A stretch of 64,000 nucleotides of DNA from Agaricus subrufescens. Its lineage: Eukaryota; Basidiomycota; Agaricomycetes; Agaricales; Agaricaceae. The stretch is taken from the NCBI GenBank assembly GCA_029945375.1, contig CM057058.1:310001-374000 (forward strand). Direction: 5' to 3'. Position 1 is the first letter of the stretch. The number at the start of each line of letters is the position of its first letter. Below the pieces are notes generated by a model, which searched no databases, was not told the DNA's origin, and was given only the letters and a program-made list of their open reading frames with translations. Positions 34,607-47,504 of the stretch are shown here, in pieces. The translations under genes were made by a program, and so were the position numbers.

Positions 34607-35766
34607 CTTGTAGGAGACAAAGAAAAAGTTGCGCAGCCCAAAGAGAGAAGAGGTGGAAAAAGGCAAAAGGTAATTGATGGAAGGGAAGGAGGGGGGCTAT
34701 GGCGCTCCTAAATCACTCCGACGGAGGTCTTCTCCCGAGCCATGAGAATAAATCTACGTATATTTGAATTAGACATCAATGACAAAGACTGCAAAAATAC
34801 GTACTCCTAAAACTAGGCTTGAGATCTGGGCATGATCGCCGCTGTTTACGTTGAACAAAACATAATTCCGTCAGCCAATTTTCCTAGCGACAAGCACCAT
34901 TTTCGCTGTTGACGAAGCAGGGAGAAGAACAAGTGGCAAAAGTAGCTGCCAGGGTCATAAATCCCACGGTCAGTCCTGTAATTCATACCTGGTAAGAATG
35001 CTGAGATGTCCCTTAGCAATGCGCGCGCTGCGGGGTGTGTGATCGCAGTTCTTGACCCCTTCACAGGCATAGCTCCGACGGGAGGAAGTACCAGATTGCC
35101 GGACTGACGGACGGCTCCCGAAGTTCTGAAGCTTGCCAAGTATGCTCAAAATGGGTGGAGACACATTTCTTATCGGAATCATCAACGCCGAAAATGAACA
35201 AACTTCTTTTTACACTCAACGGTTCGGCGTTTGGACAGCCCGAGCATTTGCTTCGCGTACTTTTGGGAGAAAGAGTCGTAATGCCCTTGAAAACTCTATG
35301 TGAACTGCTTGTGGCATAGGCTTAGACTAAGCCTGGCCCCCGGACGCCATGTGAGTGGCTGGTGGTTTTCCACAAAGAACTTTCGTAGCCACAAATGGCC
35401 GATATGCATCTATTACTGTTCCTTCTAGCCGAACGGAGACTCGACTTGAACAGGAACTCTTATACGCCTCAGGCCCACCTTTCTGATCCTTGAACAATCT
35501 TCAACGTACTGCCGAGCCTACCCAGCCACCAAAGCAATATAGACCAGTAGAAAAAATTTGGATAAGATCATTTTCGCTCTCCCGATATTAACAGTTGATC
35601 CATTGCTATCCAACGTAAAAAGAAAAAAAAATTTGTGCGTCAGAGGGACGAATGTTATTGCCAGTTTACGAGATGAATGTGGTTCCGACTGGTTACTCGC
35701 TCCACTACCACCATTAACTTCCCTTTTCATTTAACACTCACGAAGGAGTGCTCCGTTTACCAGCAA
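34607..35766. other. Intergenic, no gene seen
   Basis: Divergent promoter region between the hydrolase and the acidic protein gene. Short open frames only, none with motifs. Confidence 0.35.
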
Positions 35767-37390
35767 ATGGGCCGACAGAGACCACGTCTGAAGAGACACT
35801 ACCCCGTTGCGACTACTTCCCAAACACCGTCGTCTAACCAACCGGATCCCTTCAAGTACTCTTACAATCCCGCCTGGGTCAAGCCAATTGGTCCGGTGAA
35901 GCAATTTCCGAAATCGAAACAGCTTGTGGTCGAAGGGAGATCATCGTTGTCCGTTCAGGAACGGGCAAATCTACCCAAACAGTCGATTTCTGCGCCTGTT
36001 ACCGACTCCGTTGCGGGGAGAACTACGACAGGGAATGGTGTTCCAAAACAAATTGTCAACAACAAGACAAGGCATTCGATGAAAGGCGTCAATCAATACA
36101 TTGTCAAAGAAATAGAAATATTGAAAGCAATGGTTGCTGAAAACGCCAGTAGGTGTTTCTTGCCTCCTGTTTTTGCTCACTTTGACTTAAGTTAGAGTAA
36201 TAGCCAGAATTGCCGAATTAGAGAGGGAGCGGGCTCAAGATATTACTTCCCCAATTAAGGACGATGATCAAGACTCGCCCTCTCCTCTAACTGAAGACCA
36301 TGAACCAGAATTAATTCCTAGACCTGATCCCTTGGGAAACCTACTAGACGCTATGCGGCTAAGGAACAAAAAACAGCTCTATAATAGTTGTCGGGTAAGA
36401 TCCTGAACGGCCAAAGGCCCACTAGCATAAGAATAGAGCCTGACTTTCTATTATTGGATTTTCAGGCGAACGTTGCTACCGCAATGCTTCAAGTGGAAGT
36501 ACCGTTCAGCGTCGATTGGCATCATCAAGATTTGACCCTCATCTGCAAGGCAGCAGCACGTGTATGTAGGATCGAGGCCATCTATACCATTTATTGACTT
36601 CTTTAACAAGGCTAGAGAGCTAGAACCTCAGCTCGGCAAATATGTTGATGACTGGGCTACGTATGAAATTATAAAGTCAGTCGCCAAGAATAAGAGAAAC
36701 TATCATGTGAGAAGAGGACGTGGACTTACTACGGACACAACGGGCAAGATCAATACCGACGGAGATCAAGGAGACCAAGCGGAGGCAAGTGGGCTGGTAG
36801 GATATGGTTCTGTTCGTCTCGATAGCGCCACTGTCAGCAGTCATGAAGAAGACAACGAGGACGATGATAGTGAAGAAGCTGATGATTCAGGTACGGAGGA
36901 CGATGATGGTTGTCAAGTCAATGGCTGGAGGGTGCATCAGGCTGATAGTTGGGATGATAGTGAATTGAGTGTCGAAGAGGGCGATGATAGCGAGGCCTGT
37001 GCTTCGGAAGCTCAGGATGACGAGATATTAAGCGAGATTAACGATGATGGCAGCGGGATTGATGAGGCGGATGATCCAGGGATCAATGACAGCGAAATTG
37101 GAGGTACTGACATAAAGGGTGAGAGAGACGAGGACGAGGCGGGTGAGCGAATTTTCAAGATGGAAACAGACAATGAGGACCTGGTAGACGTCGGCCAAAT
37201 CCCAGCTATGGAGAACTCGAAGGTCGTGACCAAGAAGGGCTTGAAGCGGCGTTTGACGAAGGACTCGGACCTTCGGGAGGACGGCAGAACAACGTTGACA
37301 ACCAGTAAACCGATGATGAAGCGAAAAAGAATTGATCGCTCTTGCTTGTCACCAGAAGACTTGATATGCTGTATCCTATCACTACTATAA
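35767..37390 (+). CDS. Acidic, Lys/Arg-tailed hypothetical protein (probably nuclear)
   Basis: I do not recognise a named family. Start MGRQRPRLKRHYPVATT (an in-frame ATG at 35677 is an alternative). The N-terminal 120 residues are basic and Pro-rich, followed by a helix ('NQYIVKEIEILKAMVAENA') continuing after an intron as 'RIAELERERAQD', probably a short coiled coil. Next exons: 'PLGNLLDAMRLRNKKQLYNS', then 'ARELEPQLGKYVDDWATYEI' with 'KNKRNYHVRRGRG', resembling agaricomycete proteins of transposase-like or nuclear context (weak recollection). A long Asp/Glu-rich stretch (about 36850-37190) follows, then a basic stretch (KKGLKRRLTK, KRKRID) that could be a nuclear localisation signal. All introns joined have GT/AG ends. 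The last few residues (CCILSLL) are atypical, so the 3' end may be wrong. Confidence 0.55.
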
Positions 37391-37783
37391 CCCTGTTATC
37401 TCGATTAGAATGCAGAATTGGAAGGAGCGTGGTGATAGGAAGTCTCGGGTCAAATCCCGCTCAGGGGTGATATTCTTCCAGAAGCACTTAGCTCATGTAA
37501 TTTGCAACATCTGAACAAGTCGTATCACCTTTGTCGTGGTACCAGCGGTGATCCGCACTCTCGCTACTATCAGGTTGAACATACAATCTCATAGAGGCTT
37601 AGGGTGAAGTGAGGTTCACTTAAAAAAGATATTCCCACCGCCGTGATGGTGATGATTCCCAAGCCGATATATAATAAAGTTGCTTCTCTTACCCACCCCT
37701 CCGCCTATGCGATAATCTTCAAAGCAGGATCCTCTAGAGATCTTCTAGAAATACGTAGGTAGCGTCGAATATTGTTTTACTAT

Positions 37784-40366
37784 CAAAGGGCGCTTAAGGA
37801 ATACGCTAACCAGCTATAATTACAAAGGGCTTTCTGCGGCCCAGGCCATTACGAAACCGTGCAGGCTGCCACACGTTCTCGTTTGACCAATCTCGTACGA
37901 GGGAAACTTGAAGCTTTAAGACCTTGGCATACGATTACTTGCGCAAGTATGGCCGCCGAAGAGTCTCCTCTACTTCGATCCTGCTCGTCTCGTATGTATC
38001 CGTCACCTTGTTGTTACTTTTTTAAACTAACTCCCTTCACAGCACCGCGTCACTATGCAATCAATTCGCAGCTTACAGTATCTGAGGGTAGGGAGAAGGT
38101 CGAGAAGCGGCTACTCAGGAAACTAGACATTCGGATGTCAATGCTTTTCTTCATGCAAATCGTCAACTGTGAGTCTTTCAAGCAGCAGCTATTTTTACTT
38201 ACAAGACTGAATTGACGCCCTTAGACATCGACCGTATCAGTGCAGCGTATGTATTCTACCATACATAATGTCAAATTATTGACTCGCATACCTCCAGCGC
38301 TGCTCGTTTGCGCGGATTCGAAGATGACTTGAGATTAAAAGGAACACAGTTCGCATCGGTCTTGTCGATTTTCTACGTAGGATATATCACGATGCAAGTG
38401 CCTTCGTGAGTTCTTAAACCTTGATCTTGCCTCATGTTATTAGACTCTGACCTCACCCACCAGGAATATGGTTCTCAGTCAAGTCAAAAGGCCGTCGGTA
38501 TATTTACCATGTTGCATGATTGTCTGGGGTCTGATTTCCTTCATGACGGGTGCGCCTCTTACAAACTACACCATGCTTTTCTCGCACTGATCCCAAATGT
38601 TATCGTGCACAGGATTCGTTACCAAGTATGTGAAGCGTTTCCTGTATGTTTTCCACGCTCAGATTGTCATAGCTATCATGGCGCCCTCGTTGCGCGATTC
38701 CTTCTTGGATTCTCAGAAGCCGCATTCTTTCCGGGAACCCTTTATATGATATCTCGATGGTACAAAAGAGACGAACTTTCCCGGAGAACCGCATTCATAT
38801 CTTCTGGAATCAGTCTAAGCAATGCTTTTGGTGCGCTCCTGGCTTCTGCGATCTTAGACCTGCTAGATGGCGCCTTCGGCTATTCGGCATGGCGTTGGCT
38901 CTTCTTTGCAGAAGGCATTTTTACTATTATTGTCGCGATAATTGCCACTTTCGTGCTCCCCGATTATCCCGAGTCTGAAAACATAACATGGCTGACACCC
39001 TCCGAGCACGCTGTGGCAAAGGCGAGAATGATTGAAGACATGGCTACGAAATTGAACCCCCAGGAATCTCCGAATCAACGCGATACCGAATCAACAAAGC
39101 GACTGTATCAAATGACAACAACCGGCCTCGTTCTCGCCGTCTCGGATTGGAAAGTCTGGTATTTGGCCCTCACCCAACTGTTGGCTAATCTTGCCTCTTC
39201 ACATTTTCTCTATTTTCCTACTCTCACACAAACCCTGGGTTATAATCCAACAATTACGCTTCTTCTCTGTGCTCCACCTTGGATTTTGACTACCGCATGG
39301 TCTATATGGCTTTCGTGGCGTTCAGATAAAAGAGGGGAAAGATGCATGCATGTCGCCACGTCTTTTCTCATCTCCGTCATAGGAGGCATTTTAGCCATGT
39401 CTACGATGAATACTGTTGCTCGCTACGTATCTTTGTAAGTTTCCCCAAATATTTATTACGCACATTTGGACCTGACCGACAATCAATATCCAGGTTTTTG
39501 GTCGCACAAATCAACGCCGGATTCATCTGCCTATTGGCGTGGTCGTCATCAACAGTCTCCGATAATCCCGAAAAACGTGCGGTCGCACTCGCGCTAATCG
39601 GTGCTGTATGCCAGAGTGGAAATATAGCTGGATCCTTTGTTTGGGCAAAAGCATGGGAACCCACTTACAACAAGTCATTTGCTATCTGTGCTGCATTTGG
39701 CGTGGGTGCGATAATAATGTGCCTTTGGTTACGAACGGCGTTGACGAGAATAAACCAACAAATGGATCGTAAAGATGGGATGGGTGGAGACGGAGCGAGT
39801 TTCCCAGGGAGGCGTTGGAGATATCATATTTGATCCAGTTCATGTGTTGGTCAAAATCTGAACAATCCCACAGAATGCATACGATTCGAATGCGAGTCTC
39901 GCTTCAAGTTGCTCTTCTAGCGGAGAACAAGAACATTGTCAATGACCCATCAAGGGACAGAGTTGATGTGAATGGCACAATCCCATAAATAGCGACACAT
40001 CATTCGGTGGGTTGCAATTCGAAGCTGCACGGTTGTTTTGTTTTTTGTTATTTTTTTTAGAATGGGTAACCATTCGACATCACAATGTTGTAGATAAATC
40101 AGGAATCGTCAGGCGATCACTAGATCTTAGATATCAATAAAATCATTTGACAGGGATGCAGCATGTTGACATACAAACAGCCGCGACTCGAAAAAACTTC
40201 TGTGGTTTGGCTTATACTGATCAACAAATTGAAGCATGCATATTAATAAAATTTACCGCCTTAGAGGCTATCCGGACCTATAAACTGCTCCAACATGCTT
40301 TTAACCATCTGAGAGGCTAATTTGTAGTGTATAGAAAATGAAGCATCAGACAAACCAACTTGTTTC
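37784..40366. repeat. Tandem segmental duplication, unit 1
   Basis: Begins at about 'GAATACGCTAACCAGCTATA' and includes the whole MFS gene and about 0.5 kb of 3' flank, ending near 'CTGAGAGGCTAATTTGTAGT'. The same order recurs at 40893-43513. The units differ by scattered substitutions and small indels, mostly outside exons. Confidence 0.85.
37949..39833 (+). CDS. MFS transporter, anion:cation symporter (allantoate permease) family, copy 1
   Basis: Plasma-membrane importer of small organic anions or vitamins. Start MAAEESPLLRSCSS, then 'EKVEKRLLRKLDIRMSMLFF' (TM1 entry), 'QIVNYIDRISAA' (the N-Y-x-D-R hallmark), 'GTQFASVLSIFYVGYITMQV' (TM2), 'PSNMVLSQVKRPSVYLPCCM', 'RFLLGFSEAAFFPGTLYMIS' (the RFxLGxxEAxFFPG signature), 'SAWRWLFFAEGIFTIIVAII', a long central loop, then TM7-12 with 'SVIGGILAMSTMNTVARYVS', 'NPEKRAVALALIGAVCQSGN' and 'SFVWAKAWEPTYNKSF'. 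About eight exons; spliced by eye the frame is open throughout. The C-terminus is short and Gly-rich. Substrate cannot be read from sequence. Its twin lies 3.1 kb downstream. Confidence 0.9.
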
Positions 40367-40476
40367 AATATACTCATGTTATTATGATAATTGCACGACC
40401 TAACAAAACTTCGATAGGCTTGCTGATCAGAGTCAAAATTGTTATAGATTCAATCCAAACGTTAACTCAGACAGTG

Positions 40477-40890
40477 CTATTTAAATGGTCTCGACGAGAA
40501 GCATGTAGAGATGTGCTGCCAGTGGAAAAGCTTTTGCTAGGATGGGACCCTCGCTTTCCTTGGCGGAAAAACTTCAGGCTGGGCTTCATGATTTTCGGGG
40601 TTTCCAGTGACACCGGTCAGAGCGGCTGCTTCTTGCACATCTCTGAAGTTACTGGACGACAAGCCGCACGATGTAGACCTGGAATCGCTATACGAGCCTC
40701 GAGAAGATTCCAATCAGCAGCTATACTGTAAAAAGTATTCTGGACCGTTTCCTATTTTTCCCGTGCTAGGCTAGGTGGAATTCCGCATCAGATGGGAGAC
40801 TGCGCTCGAGTGTCTCCGCATCGAAATCTTGCTTGTAAATAGTCTCAAAAAATTCCTTATACTCCTGTAATAGTGCACCGCACCTCAATC
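40477..40890 (-). pseudogene. Helical tail family, C-terminal fragment
   Basis: On the minus strand this reads 'ALLQEYKEFFETIYKQDFD', 'SLPSDAEFHLA' and then a stop, 'DWNLLEARI..HRAAC', and a ruined tail (KARVPS, stop, then 'STCFSSRPF'). These match, in order, the second half of the intact copy at 45607-46616. Several stops and frame changes make it a dead fragment, lying between the two MFS duplication units. Confidence 0.7.
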
Positions 40891-40892
40891 TC

Positions 40893-43513
40893 AAGGGGCG
40901 CTCAAGAATACGCTAACCAGCTATAATTACAAAGGGCTTTCTGCGGCCTAAGTCATTACGGCATCGTGCAGGCTGCCACACGTTTTCATTTGACCAACCT
41001 CGTACGAGAGGAACTTGAAGCTTTAAGACCTTGGCGTACCATTACTTGCGTTAGTATGGCCGCAGAAGAGCGCCCTCTACTTCGATCCTGCTCGTCTCGT
41101 ATGTATCCGTCACCTTGCTGACGTTCTTAGGCTTACTCTCTTCACAGCACCGCGTTACTATGCAATCGACTCCCATTCGCAGCTTACATTGTCTGAGGGC
41201 CGGGAGAAGGTCGAGAAGCGGCTACTCAGGAAACTAGACATTCGGATGTCAATGCTTTTCTTCATGCAAATCGTCAACTGTGAGTCTTTCAAGCAGCGGG
41301 GCTATTTTTACTTACAAGACTAAATTGATGTGCCTAGACATCGACCGTATCAGTGCAGCGTATGTATTCTGCCATACATAATGGCAAGTTATTCACTCGC
41401 ATACCTCCAGCGCTGCTCGCTTGCGCGGATTCGAAGATGACTTGAGATTAAAAGGAACACAGTTCGCATCGGTCTTGTCGATTTTTTACATAGGATATAT
41501 CACGATGCAAGTGCCTTCGTGAGTTCTTAAACCTTGATCTTACCTCGTGTTATTAGACTCTGACCTCGCCCACCAGGAATATGGTTCTCAGTCAAGTCGA
41601 AAGGCCGTCGGTATATTTACCATGTTGTATGATTGTCTGGGGTCTGATTTCCTTCACGACGGGTGCGTCTCTTACAAACGAAACCATGCATTTCTCGCAC
41701 TGATCCCAGATGTTATCGTGCATAGGATTCGTTACCAAGTATGTGCAGCGTTTTCTGTATGCACCTCGCACTCAGATTGTCATAGCTATCACGGTGCCCT
41801 CGCTGCGCGATTCCTTCTTGGATTCTCAGAAGCCGCATTCTTTCCGGGAACCCTTTATATGATATCTCGATGGTACAAAAGAGACGAACTTTCCCGGAGA
41901 ACCGCCTTCGTGTCTTGTGGTACCAGTCTAAGCAATGCTTTTGGTGCGCTCCTGGCTTCTGCGATCTTGGACCTGCTGGATGGTGCCCTTGGCTATTCCG
42001 CATGGCGATGGCTCTTCTTTGCAGAAGGCGTTTTTACTATTATTGTCGCGATAATCGCCACCTTCGTGCTTCCCGACTATCCCGAGTCTGAAAACATAAC
42101 ATGGCTAACGCCCTCCGAGCACGCAGTGGCAAAGGCGAGAATGATCGAGGATATGGCCACGCAATTGAACCACCAGGAATCTCTGAACCAATGCGATGCT
42201 GATACAGCAAAGCGGCCGTATCAGATAACAACCACTGGCCTCGTCCTCGCCGTCTCCGATTGGAAAGTTTGGTGTCTGGCCTTCATCCAAGTGTTGTCTA
42301 ATATTTCCTCTTCGCATTTTCTGTATTTTCCTACCCTCACACATACCTTGGGTTACAACCCGACAATCACGCTTCTTCTCTGTGCTCCACCTTGGATTTT
42401 CACTACCGTATGGTGTATATGGCTTTCGTGGCACTCAGACAAAAGAGGGGAAAGATGCATGCATGTCATTACCTCTTTTCTCGTCTCCGTCATCGGAGGC
42501 ATCTTAGCCATATCTACAATGAATACTGCTGCCCGCTACGTATCCTTGTAGGTTTTCCTCAGCATCTATCTCTCCCACTTGGACCTAACCGACGACCAAT
42601 GTCTAGGTTCTTGGTCGCACAAGCTAGTGCCGGATTCGTCTGCCTCATGGCGTGGTCTTCATCAACAGTCGCCGATAATCCCGAAAAACGCGCAGTCGCA
42701 CTTGCGCTAATCAATGCCGTAGCTCAGAGCGGAAATATAGCTGGATCCTTTGTCTGGGCAAAAGCATGGGAACCCACTTACAACAAGTCATTTGCTATCT
42801 GTGCTGCATTTGGCGTGGGTGCGATGATAATGTGCCTTTGGTTACGAACGGTGCTGACGAGAATAAATCAACAAATGGACCGTAGAGATGGAGTGGGTGG
42901 TGACGGGGTGAATCCTTCAGGGAAGCGTTGGAGATACCATATTTGACCCAGTTCATGCGTTGTTAGGATTCTGAACCATTTCATACAATGATGATTCGGG
43001 TGCGAGTCTCGTTTCAAGTTACTCTATTAATGGAAAACAAGAACATTGTCAATGAGCCATCAAGGGACGGAGTCAATATGAATGGCAAGCTCCATATATA
43101 GCGATACATCAATAAAGCTCTTCGCTGGGTTGCAATTCGAAGCTGCAGGGCTGTGGTGCTTTTGTTTTTCATTTTACTTTTAGAACAAGTAACCAGTGAA
43201 CAATGTTGTAAATACATCATTTGGTAGGCCAGCACTAGATCTCAGATCTTCACACAAAGTGAATTTTGGGAGTCAGCGGTGGTCCTGCGGTGATCGGTGG
43301 CGCATGATGATGTTGAACTCTTTGTATAGAAACACCCGCGGCCCGAAAAACTTCTTACAGTTCCGCTTATGTTGATCAACAGACTGAGGCACGCATAATA
43401 ACAAATGTCACAACGCGTAGGCATCCAGACGTGAAATCTACTCTAACACATTTTAACCACCTGAGAGGCTGATTTGTAGTGCCAAGAGGGGAAAGATAAT
43501 CAGACATTCCAAC
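40893..43513. repeat. Tandem segmental duplication, unit 2
   Basis: Second unit, with MFS copy 2. Its left edge directly abuts the helical-family fragment, and its right edge falls near 'CTGAGAGGCTGATTTGTAGT'. Confidence 0.85.
41056..42946 (+). CDS. MFS transporter, allantoate permease family, copy 2
   Basis: Close paralogue of 37949-39833 with the same exon structure and splice sites, including the short exons around 'YIDRISAA' and 'GFVTNYHGAL'. It keeps the N-Y-x-D-R and RFLLGFSEAAFFPG signatures and all twelve hydrophobic segments. Differences cluster in the N-terminus (SHSQLTLSE versus NSQLTVSE), the central loop ('LNHQESLNQCDADTAKR') and TM7 ('CLAFIQVLSNISSSHF'). No stop codon interrupts the spliced frame. 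Both copies look functional, so dosage or divergence of substrate is possible. Confidence 0.9.
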
Positions 43514-45039
43514 TTTATTAACCGGTTCGAGCTAGCCACACCGAACAAAGGCTCCATTCTTACGGCTGCATTCTGTTGAGAGTGCCTGTGTAGGAGGGTA
43601 TAGTCGATTCACAACCAGACCCAAATTTCTTGAGCGTGTAGATGAAGCATAAGAACTAGGCAACGAGCAAGTGTTTTACTCATGGCACTACCTCAGTCTC
43701 AGAAAAATGGCAGTGTCTGATGCCAGGCTGAGCAATCCACAAAAGAACAATGGTGGACGTACCTTTGGGTTCCATTTTGCGACCCACTATCGGTCGTGTG
43801 GTGATGGCTACACTGTTGTTGCGTATATTAGGAACAACAAGTGACATAACAGCCTATCTAATCACCAGCTCGGTTGGCGGGGGCTCAGGTAAGAACCAGA
43901 ACACAGACGATATGATCATTGTCAGTTGCTAGGCTATCTGAAGATGTTTTGTAGGTAAGAAAACAATAGTCTCAATGGAGCGAGAAAACATCACGAAACA
44001 ATTGAAACCCAATCAACGTCTACCTGTCCAAATTTAAATTACAAAGATCCGGAGTCTATTACAGGACACAAAGCAAGGTCTGTAAATACACCGCGGATAA
44101 GAACAACAAGATGGTTGTCTCAACGCCCAGGAACACTGAGAGTTGGATTCGGTTGTCCTTAGTAGTTTAGGGTGCAGAACCATCTAGAAGACAAGCCGCA
44201 CGATTGCTTTGTCAATTTCCCAACCCAAACTTTTGAACAGGTTCGGATTCTGGATCTGGCATGTCGTCTGTGACATGCGAGGACTTGGATTGGGTTCCAG
44301 GGCAGCTAGACGACCTGTTAGCAGACTGGATCAGGTTGACCAGTTAAGTCTTTCTCTGGATCGACATAGCATATCACAAACCGAGGTTTTGCACTTCGCA
44401 AGGTTCACTTGGTCCTGACAAATTCATGAATAGATGACGTTCCGTAGGATGGAGCTTCGTTCTCAGTTCACTCGCATAGATTATCCGCAGACCGCTTTTG
44501 GGTCAACTATGATGCCATTGTTGCAATTCTCAGTCCGAGTTGAGGTTGAACGAGTCGATGGGCCAGTTCTTGAACAGACAAGTTCAAAGCAAGGAATCTT
44601 AATTCCTTACAATGAGGTGAAATAATGCCGTTTGGCAGTGGGGGCATGAGCAACGGACACCACTTTACCTTCAGATCAATCCATACCATTATACCATATA
44701 TATATCAGTGTTCCATGACGTTCTGGGAACGATAGATCTTACATGTGGTGTTTTAGAGTATGAATCACCACAGCTAGCCGAGTTTTGAAACTGTATGTAT
44801 TGCATCTGTTGCCGTTCTGAATCAACGGTCTAGACGAGATGCAAGGGTGTCATTAGCTGGGTCAACCGTGAATGAGGCGGTCATCCCGGAAGGGTTTGCT
44901 ATATGATCATCATTAAAACCTATCATGTAGCTATTGAGGAATGTATTTTTTAGTAGTGGTAGATGGGTCTTTGACCTGTCGGCGGTACGCTATCGGGCAC
45001 CGCTCTGGCAATTTTGATTCAAAAAAGAAATGGCGTGGG
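43514..45039. other. Intergenic, no gene seen
   Basis: About 1.5 kb without a supportable gene. A roughly 20-base match to the 'RAAC' part of the helical family near 44190 is too short to call. Confidence 0.3.
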
Positions 45040-45415
45040 TCACGACTGAGATAATTCGGTTGCTCTCAGTACAAACACTGAGTACTGAGATCTTGAGAGG
45101 TTGCTGCTGTCTAAAAGGTAGGTGAGTCATGTGATGACAATAAGTAGGTTAAGCGAGCTCACCACCTCCAACCATAGATGTGAGACAGCCGACTATATTC
45201 TCTAACTCCTCCCATAGTAATTGGAATAAAGCTGTTTGCGCTCCATCTATTTTCTCTGTCTTTTTTGAGCGATGAAATCATACGTCCTATTTATGAGTGA
45301 GGTCAAGCTGCCTTTATGAGACGTGCCATGTAGTACAAATTGAAGATAACATTTTCAAGTGAAACCCAGCTTTCCGGGATGGCGTCACGAAGGGGAAGCA
45401 TCTTATTTCCAAAAC
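45040..45415 (-). pseudogene. Helical tail family, internal fragment
   Basis: Reads 'MLPLRDAI', then 'IDGAQTALFQLLWEELENIV' and 'CLTSMVGGGELA' up to the family's conserved GGG splice point, aligning with the middle of the 45607-46616 copy. The N-terminal third and the C-terminal half are missing. Confidence 0.65.
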
Positions 45416-45606
45416 AGGGAATATATAAGTCATATTCCGGTAAACGTCGACTGAAATTTATATTCCACGTCTCCGCATAGACCGCGCAAAGCTTATCATC
45501 ATTACCGGACTATCTAGAAACGAAGATTTATTACTTTTTCTTTGGGGGGATCCGGGGTAATTTATATCTTTATTAAAAGGAACGGCTAATAAAAAAACAC
45601 TAAGCA

Positions 45607-46616
45607 TTAACGAAACGGCCTGGACGAGATGCATGCAGAGAAGCGGTGGAAAATTTTCTTCCAAAATGGGATCTTGACCTTTTTAGCGGGTGAGGGCTGC
45701 GGTCGGGCTTCAGAATCAGTTGGTGCTTCCGAATTGCTGATTAAAGCAGGTGTATTCTGCAAATCCGGAGTTTCTGCCTCACAGGCCGCACGATTTACAT
45801 AGGGGTTCTTCATCCGAGATTCGAGCATATTCCAATCAGGACCTAGTGCATGTAGGGAATTCATGAGCACCCTCCATTTTTCTCCTGCTAGCTCGAACTC
45901 CGCGTCGGATGGTATATTACGCTCGAATGCTTCTGAATCATAATTTTGCTTGCAGAGGTTCTCGAAGCCTTCATTACATTCCTGTAATAGCGTGCTGCAT
46001 TCCTCGATAGCAGGTATAATCACTGAAATGATCTGGTTGCTCTCAGTGGTGAATAGTGATAGGTACTTGTTGTCTACAAGATAAGCACGTCAGGTAATAA
46101 CAATAAGCGAATGAAGCGAACTTACCTCCACCAACTAAAGATGTGATTCGGGTGACTATGTCCTCCAACTCCACCCGAAATTCAAACAAGGCTTGTTGCG
46201 CTGCCTCTAGTCTGCTTGTAGCCTCTTCAATTGCCGGGGAGTAAATTTGCTTTACGAGTGTGGGCAACGTCTTGTTTTGATATGCGCTATTTACAAATCC
46301 GACATAATGGATCGACAGGTCTCGGCTTGCGAAGATGGCGTCACGTAGGGGAAACATTTTGCTTCCCATTGTCCTCCGAGCTTCAATCATGGTTCTCATA
46401 GCTGTTGAACACGGATTGGTGACGAGAAGATTTTCCAAGGCATATGTTAGCTTTTCGATCTGTGGTAGAAGCACGAGCCAAGGTATGTCGTGTATCCGCT
46501 TGAACAGTTGTTCACTAGGGGGAAGCTGGGAGAGAGTATTCAACGTCGCTTCTACGCGGATGACATGCACGGCATACCTGAAAAAAAATGCATACCAAAG
46601 GCTGTGGATCAGCCAT
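45607..46616 (-). CDS. Helical tail family, best preserved copy
   Basis: I do not recognise a named domain. Candidate start MADPQPL at 46616; the join from it to the following frame is unresolved. Then 'LNTLSQLPPSEQLFKRIHDI', 'PWLVLLPQIEKLTYALENLL', 'TMIEARRTMGSKMFPLRDAI', 'LEAAQQALFEFRVELEDIVT' and 'SLVGG|' at an intron (46076-46126). Exon 2 has 'NKYLSLFTTESNQIISVI', 'STLLQECNEGFENLCKQNYD', 'NIPSDAEFELAGEKWRVLMN' and 'DWNMLESRMKNPYVNRAAC', then a Pro/Ser linker and the tail 'KKVKIPFWKKIFHRFSACIS'. All-helical pattern, no signal peptide, amphipathic cationic C-terminus: consistent with a cytosolic protein that may touch membranes (inference). It sits among dead copies of itself. Confidence 0.6.
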
Positions 46617-47504
46617 GGTGAGGTGGAAACAAGGAGCTGGCACCGGGGCTATCCGCTTACCTGTAGGACATTTTACCAAAAGGAGAATCGTACAAAAGCT
46701 GGCAGTCGTCACGACTCGCGCGGTCACAACTCATAGATTCATCGGGATCAAATGAACGTCGCGGAGTGCAAAATCTCCGATTCCGGTATTGTCCTGTCCC
46801 ACATCCTGTCAATCGAGAGAAAGGCTTATTACTAATCAGTTGTTGTAACCAACTTCTCTAAGGATATTTGGTCACATAAGTGTCCTACAGCCTCGGAATT
46901 AACAGACATTATGGCGCTTCTAGGGTTTTTGCTGGCTGTAAGGAAACACAGAGCACCGATGCGTTACCACTGGATTCCAGATGTCTCCACACCTCCAACT
47001 AGGAAATACAATGGAGTCCAACTCTCAGATGATTGTTCTTATTTGCAATGCCTTGTATCAACTTTGCTTTGTGTCTCTGTAATAGACCCCGAACCTTTGT
47101 ATTTTGAATTAAGTAAAGCAGACATTGGATTGTGGTGGCTTAGCACTTCATTGAGACCATTGTGTTCTACATGCGAAACATCTTCTCCGAATTACCTAAT
47201 GACTGACTATGATCATTTCTTTGTTCTTCTGGTGCTTATCTTCGGTAGGCGGGTATGTCAACAGGCGTGGGTAAGTAAGAGAAGCGAAATGAACCGGTGC
47301 GCACCACCGCGTTGGTTGCTAGTCAGCCTGAGTACCAAGATCTGAATCAACTGCATATCTCATCTGTTGGGATCAAAGTGAAAACAATATTCATTCGCTC
47401 TTGCCCATTGAAAATATATAATGGCTTGGGCTTTGAAGGGGAGTTGTATCCTCTGCAACACACTTTCCCTCTTCCTGTCTCAAACTGCAACTTACTCTAT
47501 CTTC
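46617..47504. other. Intergenic upstream of the 47.5 kb gene
   Basis: Contains an isolated 144-codon open frame (46911-47345) with no motif or splice partner; I do not call it a gene. Confidence 0.3.

Noticed and set aside
37420..37490. tRNA-like T arm (GGGTCAAATCCC) near 37470
   Set aside because: No matching acceptor stem, D arm or anticodon stem could be drawn; the T loop lacks the usual TTC start.
46911..47345. 144-codon plus-strand open frame
   Set aside because: No motif, no partner exons, unusual composition and no conservation within the window. Likely a chance frame.
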